64,000 bases of DNA from LMUY01 sp964244585 (GTDB taxonomy: Bacteria > Pseudomonadota > Alphaproteobacteria > Acetobacterales > Acetobacteraceae). The DNA is taken from assembly GCA_964244585.1 (NCBI GenBank), contig CAXTJM010000006.1, positions 62,001 to 126,000 on the forward strand. Reading direction: 5' to 3'. Positions within the stretch are counted from its first letter, which is position 1, and the number at the start of each line of letters is the position of its first letter. Below, piece by piece: positions 17,498 to 26,293 of this stretch. The position numbers and the translations under genes are program-made. Under the pieces are notes generated by a model, which searched no databases, was not told where the DNA came from, and was given only the letters and a program-made list of their open reading frames with translations.

Positions 17498-18052
17498 TCA
17501 GGTCGCGGCGGTCAGCACCCATGGCGTGCCCGGCTCGCAGAAGATGGGCAGCGCGTTGGGCGTACGCACGTCGGCCGCCAGGCCCATCTCCCCCCGCAGC
17601 GCGCGAAAGAACGCGCCGTGCGCCACGACCAGCACAGGCGCCGGATGCGACAGCGCCGCCGCCACGGCGGACACGGCCCGGGCGCGGAGCACGTCGAAGC
17701 TTTCGGCGCCTTCCGGCGTCGACACGCCGGCGACCCAGTCGTTGAACCAGGCGGCATGCTGCAACGTGCCCTCGTGCACGCCGAAGCACACCTCCTGCAG
17801 GTCGTCCCGGAACGACACCGGCAGGCCCAGCACCTCGCCCACCGCCTCCGCCGTGACCCGGGCGCGGGACAGCGGCGATGCCACGATGCTGGCGATGCCG
17901 CGGCGCCGCAGCACCTGTGCCGCCGCGGCGGCCTGCGCCAGCCCGGTCGGATTCAGCGGGATGTCCGTGCGGCCTTGGCTGCGGCCCTCCACGTTCCAGT
18001 CCGTCTCGCCGTGGCGCAGGAACCAGAACGCGCGGGCGGGAAGCGCGCTCAG
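17498..18052 (-). CDS. Histidine phosphatase family protein
   Basis: The product is about 184 residues with the phosphoglycerate mutase-like signature LRHGETDWN near residue 13 and the second catalytic His in VVAHGAFFRAL. SRARVTAEAV supplies a conserved Arg. The family covers small-molecule phosphatases such as CobC and sugar phosphate phosphatases; the substrate is unknown. No ATG, GTG or TTG fits near the N-terminus. The likely start is a CTG at 18052 whose last two bases overlap the upstream TGA (CTGA), giving a start like those of homologues. The open frame runs further upstream but only inside the glutathione transferase gene. Confidence 0.8.
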   Translation of the reverse strand: MSALPARAFWFLRHGETDWNVEGRSQGRTDIPLNPTGLAQAAAAAQVLRRRGIASIVASPLSRARVTAEAVGEVLGLPVSFRDDLQEVCFGVHEGTLQHAAWFNDWVAGVSTPEGAESFDVLRARAVSAVAAALSHPAPVLVVAHGAFFRALRGEMGLAADVRTPNALPIFCEPGTPWVLTAAT

Positions 18053-18666
18053 GCCGCCAGCCCCTCGGCCGCCATCGTGCGCTGCACGGCCGGGCGGTCC
18101 TTCATGCGGGCGAGGTGGGCGGCGACGTTGGGCGGCAGCGCCACCTCGGCCCGCACCGACCACCGCGCCACATAGAACAGCGTGGCATCCGCCATCGAGT
18201 AGTCCCCGGCGATCCAGTCGCGGCCAGCCAAGGACTGGTCCAGGATGCCCAGGCCCTTGGCGTAGATGTCGCGGCCGCGGGCGCGGATCGCGTCGGCATC
18301 GGCCTCGTTGGCGGAGAAATTGCCGGGACGCGCGATGCGGGTGAACCCCTGCATGTGGACGGTCGCCACCAGGTACTCCATCGCCTCGACGGCCCGCGCC
18401 TCGGCATCCGGGTCGGCCGGGATCAGGTGGGCGGATGGATTGGTGCGGCCCAGCCATGTGGCGATCGCACCATATTCGGTCAGCAGCGAGCCATCATCCC
18501 GCAAGAGCACCGGCACCTTGGACTTGGCACTGACAGCGACGAAGGCCGGGCCGAACTGCTCCCCCTTGTTGACGTTGACCTGCTCGACCTCGTACGGCGT
18601 GCCGACCTCCTCCAGCAGGACGTGGATACCGAGCGAGCAGGCGCCCGGCGAGTAGTACAGCTTCAT
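18049..18666 (-). CDS. Beta-class glutathione S-transferase-like protein
   Basis: This 205-residue protein begins MKLYYSPGACSLGIHVLLEE, with Cys10 at the position of the beta-class catalytic cysteine. The thioredoxin-like domain includes SKVPVLLRDDG and LTEYGAI (glutathione site). The C-terminal all-helical domain has DWIAGDYSMADATLFYVARW, the usual N-capping and hydrophobic staple. It conjugates or reduces substrates with glutathione in the cytoplasm; the substrate is unknown. It starts 18 bases after prs and overlaps the phosphatase start. Confidence 0.88.
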   Translation of the reverse strand: MKLYYSPGACSLGIHVLLEEVGTPYEVEQVNVNKGEQFGPAFVAVSAKSKVPVLLRDDGSLLTEYGAIATWLGRTNPSAHLIPADPDAEARAVEAMEYLVATVHMQGFTRIARPGNFSANEADADAIRARGRDIYAKGLGILDQSLAGRDWIAGDYSMADATLFYVARWSVRAEVALPPNVAAHLARMKDRPAVQRTMAAEGLAA

Positions 18667-18683
18667 CCCGTGCTTCCTTCCTG

Positions 18684-19616
18684 TCAGTCGAACAGCGAGC
18701 TGACGCTGCTCTCGTCGTTGATCCGCCGCATCGCCTCCGACAGCAGCGGGGCGATGGTGAAGGTGCGCAGGTTGGGCGCGCTGCGCACGGCCTCGGTCGG
18801 CTCTATGCTGTCGGTGATGGTCAGCATCTCGATCGGCGACGCGGCGATGCGGGCGACCGCGCCGCCCGACAGCACGCCATGGGTGACGTAGACGCTGACG
18901 GAGCGGGCGCCCTCGGCCATCAGCGCCACCGCCGCGTTGCACAGCGTGCCGCCCGAATCGCAGATGTCGTCCACCAGGATGCAGTCCAGTCCGGCCACGT
19001 CGCCGATGATGTTCATCACCTCTGACACGCCGGCGCGCTCGCGCCGCTTGTCGATGATCGCCAGGTCGCAATTCAAACGGGAGGCGAGGTTGCGCGCCCG
19101 CAGCACGCCGCCGACATCCGGCGAGACGATCATCACCTCCCGCCCGGCGAAGCGTTGCTGGATATCGGAGGTGAACAGCGGCGCGGCGTAGAGATTGTCC
19201 ACGGGGATGTCGAAGAACCCCTGGATCTGGCCGGCATGCAGGTCCAGCGTCAGCACGCGGTTGGCACCCGCCTCCGTGATCAGGTTGGCCACCAGCTTGG
19301 CGCTGATCGGGGATCGCGACGAGGTCTTGCGGTCCTGCCGGGCGTAGCCGAAATACGGCACCACCGCCGTCACCCGCCGCGCGCTGGAGCGGCGCAGCGC
19401 GTCCAGCGTGATGAGCAGCTCCATCAGGTTGTCATTGGCCGGATAGGAGGTCGATTGCAGGACGAACACGTCCTCGCCGCGGACGTTCTCGTGGATTTCC
19501 ACGAACACCTCCATGTCGGCGAACCGGCGGATCGAGGCGCGGGTCAATGCGATGCCGAGGCTGGTGGCCACCGCCTCGGCAAGCGGCCGGTTGCTGTTGC
19601 AGGCGACGATCTTCAT
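18684..19616 (-). CDS. prs: Ribose-phosphate pyrophosphokinase (PRPP synthetase)
   Basis: This 310-residue protein has the class I PRPP synthetase motifs: the flexible catalytic loop PYFGYARQDRK near residue 95, LTLDLHAGQIQGFFDIPVDN (metal and ribose site), and the PRPP-binding loop ILVDDICDSGGT near 216. It makes PRPP from ATP and ribose 5-phosphate for nucleotide, His and Trp synthesis. Length and start match the family. It lies 61 bases downstream of a lipoprotein gene on the same strand. Confidence 0.97.
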   Translation of the reverse strand: MKIVACNSNRPLAEAVATSLGIALTRASIRRFADMEVFVEIHENVRGEDVFVLQSTSYPANDNLMELLITLDALRRSSARRVTAVVPYFGYARQDRKTSSRSPISAKLVANLITEAGANRVLTLDLHAGQIQGFFDIPVDNLYAAPLFTSDIQQRFAGREVMIVSPDVGGVLRARNLASRLNCDLAIIDKRRERAGVSEVMNIIGDVAGLDCILVDDICDSGGTLCNAAVALMAEGARSVSVYVTHGVLSGGAVARIAASPIEMLTITDSIEPTEAVRSAPNLRTFTIAPLLSEAMRRINDESSVSSLFD

Positions 19617-19677
19617 TGATGGGGCAGTCCCGGTTTCGCAGCGTGCCGGGTTCTAGCAACGCGTCACCGGTCTGTCA

Positions 19678-20613
19678 TCAACTCGCCGGAACGACCCCGG
19701 GATTCGTGCCGGGTGCCGGCGTGGCCTTTGAACTGCGCCCGCTCGCCTGCACCACCAGCTCGTGCACCCCGCCGGCAGCCTCGTTGGCGACCACCACGGC
19801 GACCTCGCCCCAATAGCTATCCAGCGAGCCCGCCGGCACCTCGTTCAACTGCACCACCCGGCCGCGCTCCCGCCCTTGGTCGTCCGTGACGATCCATTGC
19901 AGTTCGATGCGCGTGGTCTTGTTCGCCTCCGCCGCGGTCTTCACCTCGCCGACCACCGTGAAGTCGGCGCCTTTGGCGTTGTCCTGCACCACGTCGCCCA
20001 GATTGGGCAGGCGGGTCGTCATCAGCCGCGTCAGCGACGTGTCGCCGTCGCCGGGCGCGCCGGTGACACCCTTGAAGTACAGCACGGGCGGCCGGTTCAG
20101 CAGGCTGTGCGGGTCGCTCATCTGCCGCCGCGCCTCGATGCCGTTCAGCAGGGCGATGACCTTGGGCGCCTCGGTCTCGGCCGCTTGCTTCAGCGTGTCC
20201 GGCTGGCCGGCGGCCCAATCGCCCGGCGGGACAGGCGGCCCTTGGCTGGCGCCCTGTGGCACACCACGAGGGTCGGTCACGGTGTAGGTCGGCACCACCT
20301 GCCCGTTCTCCATGTCCGCCGACAGCACCAGGCGCCAGTCGCCCCGGGCCGCCTCGGTCGCCTGCGCCGGCAGCTCCTGCGCCACCAGCGCGTCGGCCAG
20401 GGATTTGGACCAGACCTGGGCGGCGTTGTCGGTGAGCAGGGAGGCGGTCGGCAGCGGGATCGCGAGGCGGGAGGGCGGCGGCCGGGCCAGGCGCAGGGCG
20501 GTGGCGCCCGGCCGGCCGAGGAAAGGCTGCGGCAGGTCGCCGCACCCCGCGACGAGCAGCAGCGCCCCGGCCGTCGCCGCCCGCAGCAGGTATCGCGACC
20601 TAGTTGAGCACAC
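19678..20613 (-). CDS. Predicted lipoprotein of unknown function
   Basis: The 311-residue product has a lipoprotein signal peptide ending in LLVAGC, with Cys24 as the lipid site. The rest is soluble, likely periplasmic, with a pattern of beta strands (DWRLVLSADMENGQ, DFTVVGEVKTAAEANKTTRIELQWIV). I do not recognise the family with certainty. The likely start is a GTG at 20613 that overlaps the end of a possible 23-residue peptide. It is the last gene before prs in a run of envelope genes. Confidence 0.7.
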   Translation of the reverse strand: MCSTRSRYLLRAATAGALLLVAGCGDLPQPFLGRPGATALRLARPPPSRLAIPLPTASLLTDNAAQVWSKSLADALVAQELPAQATEAARGDWRLVLSADMENGQVVPTYTVTDPRGVPQGASQGPPVPPGDWAAGQPDTLKQAAETEAPKVIALLNGIEARRQMSDPHSLLNRPPVLYFKGVTGAPGDGDTSLTRLMTTRLPNLGDVVQDNAKGADFTVVGEVKTAAEANKTTRIELQWIVTDDQGRERGRVVQLNEVPAGSLDSYWGEVAVVVANEAAGGVHELVVQASGRSSKATPAPGTNPGVVPAS

Positions 20614-20671
20614 AGCCGAACAACACGAGCAGGATAAGAAACAGCATCACGGCGAGAGGGATGTAGGGCAT
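20600..20671 (-). CDS. Possible 23-residue single-helix membrane peptide
   Basis: A short frame from an ATG at 20671 encodes a peptide that is almost all membrane helix (PLAVMLFLILLVLFG), ending CVLN. It bridges pgeF and the lipoprotein gene, overlapping the end of pgeF by about 25 bases and the lipoprotein GTG by 14 bases, in a frame different from both. A shorter version could start at the ATG inside TGATG at the pgeF stop. It could be a real small protein or a coupling leader, but no homologue is known to me. Confidence 0.4.
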   Translation of the reverse strand: MPYIPLAVMLFLILLVLFGCVLN

Positions 20672-21390
20672 GCGATGACGGACACCTGATGGCCGATGGC
20701 GCCGCCGCCGGCAAGCGTGCGGCGGCGATGGCTGAAGAACCGTGCCTCGTCGGCCAGGGTGTCCGCGCCCAGCACGGTCACGCTGGCGCCAGCGGCGCGC
20801 AGGCGGCAGGCGCAATATCCCGGCAGATCGAACAGCCAGCGGCCCGGCCGTCCGGTGGCGAAGAAACGCGCATGGTCCCGGTCCCGGGCCAGCACCGCGT
20901 CGCGCAGGTCAGCCGCCACCTCGTACGACCCGGGACCGATGCATGGCCCGACCGCGGCATGCACGTCCCGCCCGCCCATCGCCGCCACCACCGCCTCCAA
21001 CACGCCGGACACCGCACCCCGCCAGCCGGCATGCGCCGCGCCGACCTGGCCCGGCGCGGCGAACAGGACGGGGGCGCAATCGGCGGTGACGATCGCGAGC
21101 CCCAGGCCGGGACGGCGCGTCACCATCGCGTCGGCCCGAGGCCCATGGCCAGGCTGCCACGGCTCGACCACCACCACCACGTCCGGGCCGTGTACCTGAG
21201 TCAACCCGACCAACTGCTCGACGCCCACCGCGGTGGCGACCCGACGCCGGTTCTCCGCCACCGCCTGCGGATCATCGGCGCCCGACAGGCTGCAATTGAG
21301 GCTTGCGAACGGCCCGGTGGACACTCCGCCTTGGCGCGTGAAGAAACCATGGGGCGCCACGAGCCCGTCCGCGCGGAGGTGGGGCGTCAT
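20647..21390 (-). CDS. pgeF: Peptidoglycan editing/purine nucleoside phosphorylase-like protein (YfiH family)
   Basis: This 247-residue protein belongs to the YfiH/LACC1 family, which binds zinc and acts on purine nucleosides. In E. coli PgeF corrects misincorporated serine in cell-wall precursors. The family motifs are present: LTQVHGPDVV, TADCAPVLFA, AAHAGWRG and GPCIGPGSYEV, which supply the His and Cys metal ligands. It overlaps midA by four bases (ATGA), forming a coupled pair. Confidence 0.92.
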   Translation of the reverse strand: MTPHLRADGLVAPHGFFTRQGGVSTGPFASLNCSLSGADDPQAVAENRRRVATAVGVEQLVGLTQVHGPDVVVVVEPWQPGHGPRADAMVTRRPGLGLAIVTADCAPVLFAAPGQVGAAHAGWRGAVSGVLEAVVAAMGGRDVHAAVGPCIGPGSYEVAADLRDAVLARDRDHARFFATGRPGRWLFDLPGYCACRLRAAGASVTVLGADTLADEARFFSHRRRTLAGGGAIGHQVSVIACPTSLSP

Positions 21391-22343
21391 TCTTCGAACC
21401 CCGCTGGAACGGGGGCACCGGGTGACGTCAACGCCAAGGCCTTGAACAGCGCCCCCATGCGGTCCGGCTCGGCCAGCCGGCGGCCGGCCTCGGTCATGCG
21501 CAGGCCTTGGCGTGGCGGCAGGGTTCGCGCCAGGCGGTCGACGCGGGCGAACAGGCCCAGACGCGCGAGGAACTTGCCCTGCGGCAGCGGACCGTAAGCA
21601 GGCAGGCCCGAGTCGCGGGCGAAAGCGGCGAAATCCACGTGGGCGGTCAGGTCGGCGCCGCCGGGCCCCGCCAGCGGATCGGCGGGCTGGCCGTCGCGCA
21701 ACGCCTGCAGGCTGTCGCCGGGGCCGCTGGCCATGGGGCCGTAATCAAGGAACAGGGCCGCGCCCGGCGCGGCACGCAGCCGGTCGCCGACATGGTGCGC
21801 AAGCGCCGGATCGCGTTGCTCCACGATGCTATCCTCCGGCAGGTCGCCCGGCAGGTCCGGGCATGGCTGATCGACGAACAGGCCGTCGCTCACGTACCGC
21901 TCCGCCCAACTCAGGCCGCGGCGCACGAACTGCCGGATCGGCAGCGCGTCGAGGAATTCATTGGCCAGCAGGATCATCGGACCGGACGGAACATGTTCCA
22001 ACCGGTCATGCCATGCCGCATCCGGCAAGGCGGCTGCCTGGATCGCCCTTAGCCGGGGCGATGTCTCCACCAGATGCAGCCGCAGGGCAGCCCGGAACGC
22101 AGGGGCCACCCGGGCAATTGCGCGAAGGGCGTCCGCCATCAGCGTGCCCCGGCCGGGACCTGCCTCGGCGAACATGACGGGATCGGGCCGGCCCAGCCCG
22201 TCCCAGGTCACGGCAGCCCAGGCGCCCAGCACCTCGCCGAACGCCTGGCTGATCTCCGGCGAAGTGGTGAAATCGGCGAACGGGTCGTGCGTGGCGTAAT
22301 ACAGCGCGTTGGCACGGGCCATGAACGCGTCCAACCGCTCCAT
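21387..22343 (-). CDS. SAM-dependent methyltransferase of the MidA/NDUFAF7 family
   Basis: This 318-residue protein has DFTTSPEISQAFGEVLG near residue 25, the SAM-binding block EAGPGRGTLMADALRA near 60, and LANEFLDALPIRQFV near 130, which mark the MidA (DUF185) family. The eukaryotic relative NDUFAF7 methylates an Arg of complex I. The bacterial substrate is not known. The ATG overlaps the lgt stop by one base (TAATG). The lgt-midA-pgeF order is common in alphaproteobacteria. Confidence 0.88.
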   Translation of the reverse strand: MERLDAFMARANALYYATHDPFADFTTSPEISQAFGEVLGAWAAVTWDGLGRPDPVMFAEAGPGRGTLMADALRAIARVAPAFRAALRLHLVETSPRLRAIQAAALPDAAWHDRLEHVPSGPMILLANEFLDALPIRQFVRRGLSWAERYVSDGLFVDQPCPDLPGDLPEDSIVEQRDPALAHHVGDRLRAAPGAALFLDYGPMASGPGDSLQALRDGQPADPLAGPGGADLTAHVDFAAFARDSGLPAYGPLPQGKFLARLGLFARVDRLARTLPPRQGLRMTEAGRRLAEPDRMGALFKALALTSPGAPVPAGFEE

Positions 22344-23155
22344 TACGCTGCAACGGCTGCACGCGGCCGGGCGAACACGATCAAGGCCAGGCCAGCCACG
22401 AGCATCGGGAGCGAGAGCAACTGCCCCATCGTCGCGCCGTCATACAAATAGCCCAGGAAGGCATCCGGCTGGCGGAACAGCTCCCCGACGCTGCGCGCGA
22501 TGGCGTAGCCGACCAGGAACACGCCCGTCAGCAGGCCGAACCGCATCCGCACGGCCTCCCGCCGGGCCAGCAGCCACAGCACGACGAACAGCAGCAATCC
22601 CTCCATCAGCGCCTGGTAGATCTGGCTGGGGTGACGCGGCACCGGGCCCCCATTGGGGAAGATCATCGCCCAGGGCAGCCAGTCCGGCGCGGGGCGGCCC
22701 CAGAGCTCACCGTTGATGAAGTTGGCCAGCCGGCCGAGGCCGAGGCCGATCGGCGTGACGACAGCCAACCGGTCGGCAAACCCCAGCAGCGCGATGTTCT
22801 GCTGGCGGCAGTACAGCACGAGCGCCACGACCACCCCCAGCGTGCCGCCATGGAAGCTCATCCCGCCTTCCCAGACGGCGAAGATGGAGAGCGGCTCCGC
22901 CAGGAAGCGGGTGGGCTGGTAGAACAGCACGTAGCCGAGCCGGCCGCCCAACACGACGCCCAGCGTGGCCCAGGTGAGGAAATCGTCCGTCTGCAAGGGC
23001 GTGGCGACGATGGGCGTGCGCTGCACCAGGCGGCGCATGATGCGCCAGCCCAGCAGCAGGCTGCCGATATAGGCCAGCGCGTACCAGCGGATGGCCAGCG
23101 GCCCGACCTGCACCAGGACCGGGTCGAACTGCGGAAACAGCAGAACGGGGATCAA
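22343..23155 (-). CDS. lgt: Prolipoprotein diacylglyceryl transferase
   Basis: This 270-residue inner-membrane enzyme has about seven helices and the Lgt signature GRLANFINGELWGRP, with the catalytic Arg and Asn. SFHGGTLG carries the conserved His, and ARSVGELFRQPD carries the C-terminal Arg/Glu pair. It moves diacylglycerol from phosphatidylglycerol to the lipobox Cys of prolipoproteins, the first step of lipoprotein maturation. At least three predicted lipoproteins are encoded within 9 kb. It overlaps hldD by four bases. Confidence 0.96.
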   Translation of the reverse strand: MIPVLLFPQFDPVLVQVGPLAIRWYALAYIGSLLLGWRIMRRLVQRTPIVATPLQTDDFLTWATLGVVLGGRLGYVLFYQPTRFLAEPLSIFAVWEGGMSFHGGTLGVVVALVLYCRQQNIALLGFADRLAVVTPIGLGLGRLANFINGELWGRPAPDWLPWAMIFPNGGPVPRHPSQIYQALMEGLLLFVVLWLLARREAVRMRFGLLTGVFLVGYAIARSVGELFRQPDAFLGYLYDGATMGQLLSLPMLVAGLALIVFARPRAAVAA

Positions 23156-24126
23156 CGATACGGATCCGGCATCTCCAGATAGTCCACGATGTATTTTCGC
23201 ACGCCTGCCTCCAATGTAGTGAACTGGCCGTCATAGCCTGCCGCCCGCAACCGGTCGGTCTTCGCCTGGGTGAAGGATTGGTAGCCGCCGCGCAGGGCGG
23301 CCGGCATATCGACGAACTCGACCTGCTCCGGCACGCCGGCCGTCCGGCACACGGCTTCGGCCAGATGCCGATAGGACCGCGCCGTGCCGGTGCCGAGATT
23401 GAACAGGCCGCTCACGCCGGGCGAGGCGAGCAGCCAGAGCATGACGTCCACCACGTCCCCGACCCAGATGAAATCCCGCACCTGCTGCCCGTCCGCCAAG
23501 CCCGGCTGGGTGGAGCGGAACAGCCGGGGAGGTCGCCCGGCCCGCACTTCGTCATGCTTGACCTTCACGACGGAGATCATCGCGCCCTTGTGGTATTCGT
23601 TGGGGCCGTAGACGTTGAAGAATTTGAGCCCGGCCCATTGCGGCGGCTGCGACGGCCCGTGGCGCAACGTCTGGGCGACCCGCAGGTCGAAGACGTGCTT
23701 GGTCCAGCCGTACAGGTTGCGCGGCTTCAGCGTGTGCAGCGCCTCGATGTCGTCATCGAACCCGGCAGACCCGTCGCCGTACGTCGCGGCGGAGGAGGCA
23801 TAGGCGAACCGGACCCGATGGGCCGCGCACCAATCCCACAGCATCGTGGACAGCTCCACGTTGGTGGTCCAGGCCAGGTCGCCGTCGACGGCGGTGGTGG
23901 CGCTGACCGCGCCGAGATGGAACACCATGTCGATCGGCGGCGCCGCGGCGAGGAAACGCTCCAACGCATCCGGTGTCACCAGCCGCGCGGGCGGGTGGCC
24001 GGCCAGGTTGCGCCACTTGCCCTCCGAGCCCAGCCAATCGACGATGGCGACCTCGTGGCCCGCCTCGACCAAAGCGGCGCTCAGGTTGGAGCCGATGAAG
24101 CCGGCGCCGCCGGTGACCAGGATCAT
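23152..24126 (-). CDS. hldD: ADP-L-glycero-D-manno-heptose 6-epimerase
   Basis: This 324-residue short-chain dehydrogenase-fold protein has the nucleotide-binding GGAGFIGSN at residue 6, YASSAATYG near 110, and the catalytic YGWTK near 139. The specific HldD pattern NVYGPNEYHKGAM follows. It converts ADP-D-glycero- to ADP-L-glycero-manno-heptose for the lipopolysaccharide inner core. It is the first gene of the hldD-lgt-midA-pgeF run. Confidence 0.93.
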   Translation of the reverse strand: MILVTGGAGFIGSNLSAALVEAGHEVAIVDWLGSEGKWRNLAGHPPARLVTPDALERFLAAAPPIDMVFHLGAVSATTAVDGDLAWTTNVELSTMLWDWCAAHRVRFAYASSAATYGDGSAGFDDDIEALHTLKPRNLYGWTKHVFDLRVAQTLRHGPSQPPQWAGLKFFNVYGPNEYHKGAMISVVKVKHDEVRAGRPPRLFRSTQPGLADGQQVRDFIWVGDVVDVMLWLLASPGVSGLFNLGTGTARSYRHLAEAVCRTAGVPEQVEFVDMPAALRGGYQSFTQAKTDRLRAAGYDGQFTTLEAGVRKYIVDYLEMPDPYR

Positions 24127-24177
24127 GGGCGCGTTATAGGGAGGGCACCCCGTGCAGGCCAGAGGCGCTGCCCGGCC

Positions 24178-24579
24178 TCAATGCTGCTCCTGATACCAGT
24201 CGTGATCCTGCTCCCAGGACGCGCGCGAGTTCCGCAGCAAGGCATTGCCGTAGTAGCCGCGGTCGATCCATTGCGGCGGGGCGCCCCGTCGCACCAGCCG
24301 GTAGATCACCCGGTCGAGCACCCCGGTGACTTCGATCGAGGCCCCCGGCTCGACATAGACGATCAGGTCGTCATGCGAGCCGCTGACCCGGACTTGCCGG
24401 CAGCCGGTTTGCAGGACCACATCCTGGTGGCTGCCGTCGACCGCAACGGGGCGGTCGTCGCAATCGAACGTTCCGCCCGCGGCGATGTGGGTGTAGCCGT
24501 CGTTCAGGTCGACGATAGCGGCCGGCCTCGGCACGCAGCCCGCCAACAGCAGCAGCCCCGCCGTCATCCACCGCACCAT
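24178..24579 (-). CDS. DUF3060-like lipoprotein
   Basis: This 133-residue protein has a lipoprotein signal (LLLLAGC, Cys15). Its body has repeating beta-turns of the type VAVDGSHQDVVLQTGCRQVRVSGSHDDLIVYV, which is the DUF3060 pattern of short right-handed repeats. Two Cys residues at about 40 and 60 could form a disulfide, though this is a guess. It is probably anchored in the envelope; function is unknown. It lies 51 bases upstream of hldD on the same strand. Confidence 0.75.
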   Translation of the reverse strand: MVRWMTAGLLLLAGCVPRPAAIVDLNDGYTHIAAGGTFDCDDRPVAVDGSHQDVVLQTGCRQVRVSGSHDDLIVYVEPGASIEVTGVLDRVIYRLVRRGAPPQWIDRGYYGNALLRNSRASWEQDHDWYQEQH

Positions 24580-24680
24580 GCGACCCGCTCCTTGCCGTCG
24601 CCGTTCCGACCGGCGGCCGGCACAGACTAGCGGCCTGGCACGCTGTTAGGCCATGATGCCGCGCAACCGAGGCACGACCC

Positions 24681-26024
24681 ATGCAGACCTTGACCGAGTT
24701 GGCGGCGGCGCTGGAGGCCGGGCGCACCACCAGCCGCGCGCTGGTGGAACGATGCCTGGCAAGCATCGCCGACCCGGCGGGCGAGGGAGGCCGGACCTTC
24801 ATCACCGTGCATGCCGAGGCCGCCCGCGCCCAGGCCGATGCGGCGGACGCGATGCGGCGCCACGGCCGTGGCGCCGGACGGTTCGCGGGCATCCCGGTCA
24901 GCCTGAAGGACCTGTTCGACGTGGCGGGGGAGGTCTCCACCGCCGGCTCCGTCGTGCTCAAGGACATGGCCCCGGCCACCGCGCACGCCCCGGTGGTCGC
25001 ACGCATGCTGGCGGCCGGGTTCGTCCCGGTCGGCCGGACCAACATGACGGAGTTCGCGTTTTCCGGCCTGGGCATCAATCCGCATTACGGCACGCCGGCC
25101 AGCCCGTGGGACCGGGCGACCCGGCGCATCCCGGGCGGCAGCTCCTCGGGCGCGGCGGTGTCGGTCGCGGACGGCATGGCGTTCGCCGCACTCGGCACCG
25201 ACACCGGCGGCTCCTGCCGCGTGCCGGCCGCACTCTGCGGCGTCGTGGGCTACAAGCCGACCGCGCGTCGGGTGCCGCTCACCGGCGTCGTGCCGCTGTC
25301 GTTCAGCCTGGATTCGGTGGGGCCGCTGGCCAACAGCGTCGGCTGCTGCGCGGTCGTGGACGCAGTGCTGGCCGGCGAACCCCCTGCCCCGCCCCGCATC
25401 CGTCCTCTCGCCGGAATACGGCTGGCCATACCGGACCGTATCGTGACGGACGGCATGGATGCCCCCACCGCCGCCGCGTTCGATCGCGCCCTGAGCATGC
25501 TATCCACGGCCGGCGCCATCGTCGAACAGGTGCATTTCGCCGGCTTGGACCGGATTGGGGCAGCGACGGCCCGGGCCAGCCTGGCCGCTTGCGAGGCCTA
25601 TGCCTGGCACCGCCACGTGCTGGCCAGCGGGGCCGACCGGTACGATCCCCGGGTACGGGCGCGTATCCAGGGGGGCGCCGCCGCCTCCGCCGCGGACTAC
25701 CTGGACGCCCTGTCCGCCCGCCGCGCCATCGGCGAGGAAATGGTGGCGGCCACGGCGCCGTTCGATGCGGTCGTCATGCCGACAGTGCCGACGATCCCTG
25801 CCGCGATCGCCGCGCTGGAGGCCGATGAAGGCGCCTATCTCCGCACCAACGCATTGATGCTGCGCAACACCGCGATCGGCAATTTCCTCGACCGATGTGC
25901 GATCAGCCTGCCGTGCCACCAAGCGGGCGAGCCACCGGCCGGGCTGATGCTGATGGGGCAGCCGATGGCCGACCGGACGCTGTTCGAACTGGCTGCCGGC
26001 GTCGAGGCTGCCCTCGCATCCTAG
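24681..26024 (+). CDS. Amidase signature family enzyme
   Basis: This 447-residue protein has the amidase signature catalytic triad: Lys in IPVSLKDLFD near residue 75, the cis-Ser in PGGSSSGAA near 150, and the nucleophile Ser in GTDTGGSCRVPAALCG near 174. It hydrolyses an amide, releasing ammonia or an amine; the substrate cannot be told from sequence. It is not GatA, since no gatB or gatC is adjacent. It stands alone, divergent from the DUF3060 lipoprotein gene. Confidence 0.9.
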   Translation: MQTLTELAAALEAGRTTSRALVERCLASIADPAGEGGRTFITVHAEAARAQADAADAMRRHGRGAGRFAGIPVSLKDLFDVAGEVSTAGSVVLKDMAPATAHAPVVARMLAAGFVPVGRTNMTEFAFSGLGINPHYGTPASPWDRATRRIPGGSSSGAAVSVADGMAFAALGTDTGGSCRVPAALCGVVGYKPTARRVPLTGVVPLSFSLDSVGPLANSVGCCAVVDAVLAGEPPAPPRIRPLAGIRLAIPDRIVTDGMDAPTAAAFDRALSMLSTAGAIVEQVHFAGLDRIGAATARASLAACEAYAWHRHVLASGADRYDPRVRARIQGGAAASAADYLDALSARRAIGEEMVAATAPFDAVVMPTVPTIPAAIAALEADEGAYLRTNALMLRNTAIGNFLDRCAISLPCHQAGEPPAGLMLMGQPMADRTLFELAAGVEAALAS

Positions 26025-26236
26025 GCGACGGAGCGTTGCTGCGCAGGCTTGGTTTCGGTCGGCAAAATCTCAGCCCCGTCTCTGTACCATCCGTGGATCA
26101 GAGCCAGAAAGCGGCATCACGAGGGGTGTGGGAGGTCGTCACGATTGCCCTGACCGCGATGATGGTGAACACGGCAGGCCTCGGCGCCTTGCCCGCAAGT
26201 GCAACCCGGCCGAAGCTCGTGGCGTGGCTTACTCAA

Positions 26237-26271
26237 ATACAAATGGGGGGCAGGATCGCTCCTGCCCCCCA
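26237..26271 (-). terminator. Rho-independent terminator after the DUF4142 gene
   Basis: The hairpin has a 12-bp stem at 26244-26255 and 26260-26271 (TGGGGGGCAGGA paired with TCCTGCCCCCCA) around a TCGC loop. On the minus strand it is followed by ATTTGTATTTG, a U-rich tail. It lies 22 bases after the stop of the leftward DUF4142 gene. The remaining gap, 26025-26236, shows no recognisable gene or signal. Confidence 0.9.
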
Positions 26272-26293
26272 CCGCCGCTGCCGCGCGTGCGGT

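Noticed and set aside
24636..24650. TGGCAC followed by a TTAGG-like box upstream of the amidase gene, resembling a sigma-54 promoter
   Set aside because: The -12 element lacks GC at the required spacing, so it does not meet the consensus.
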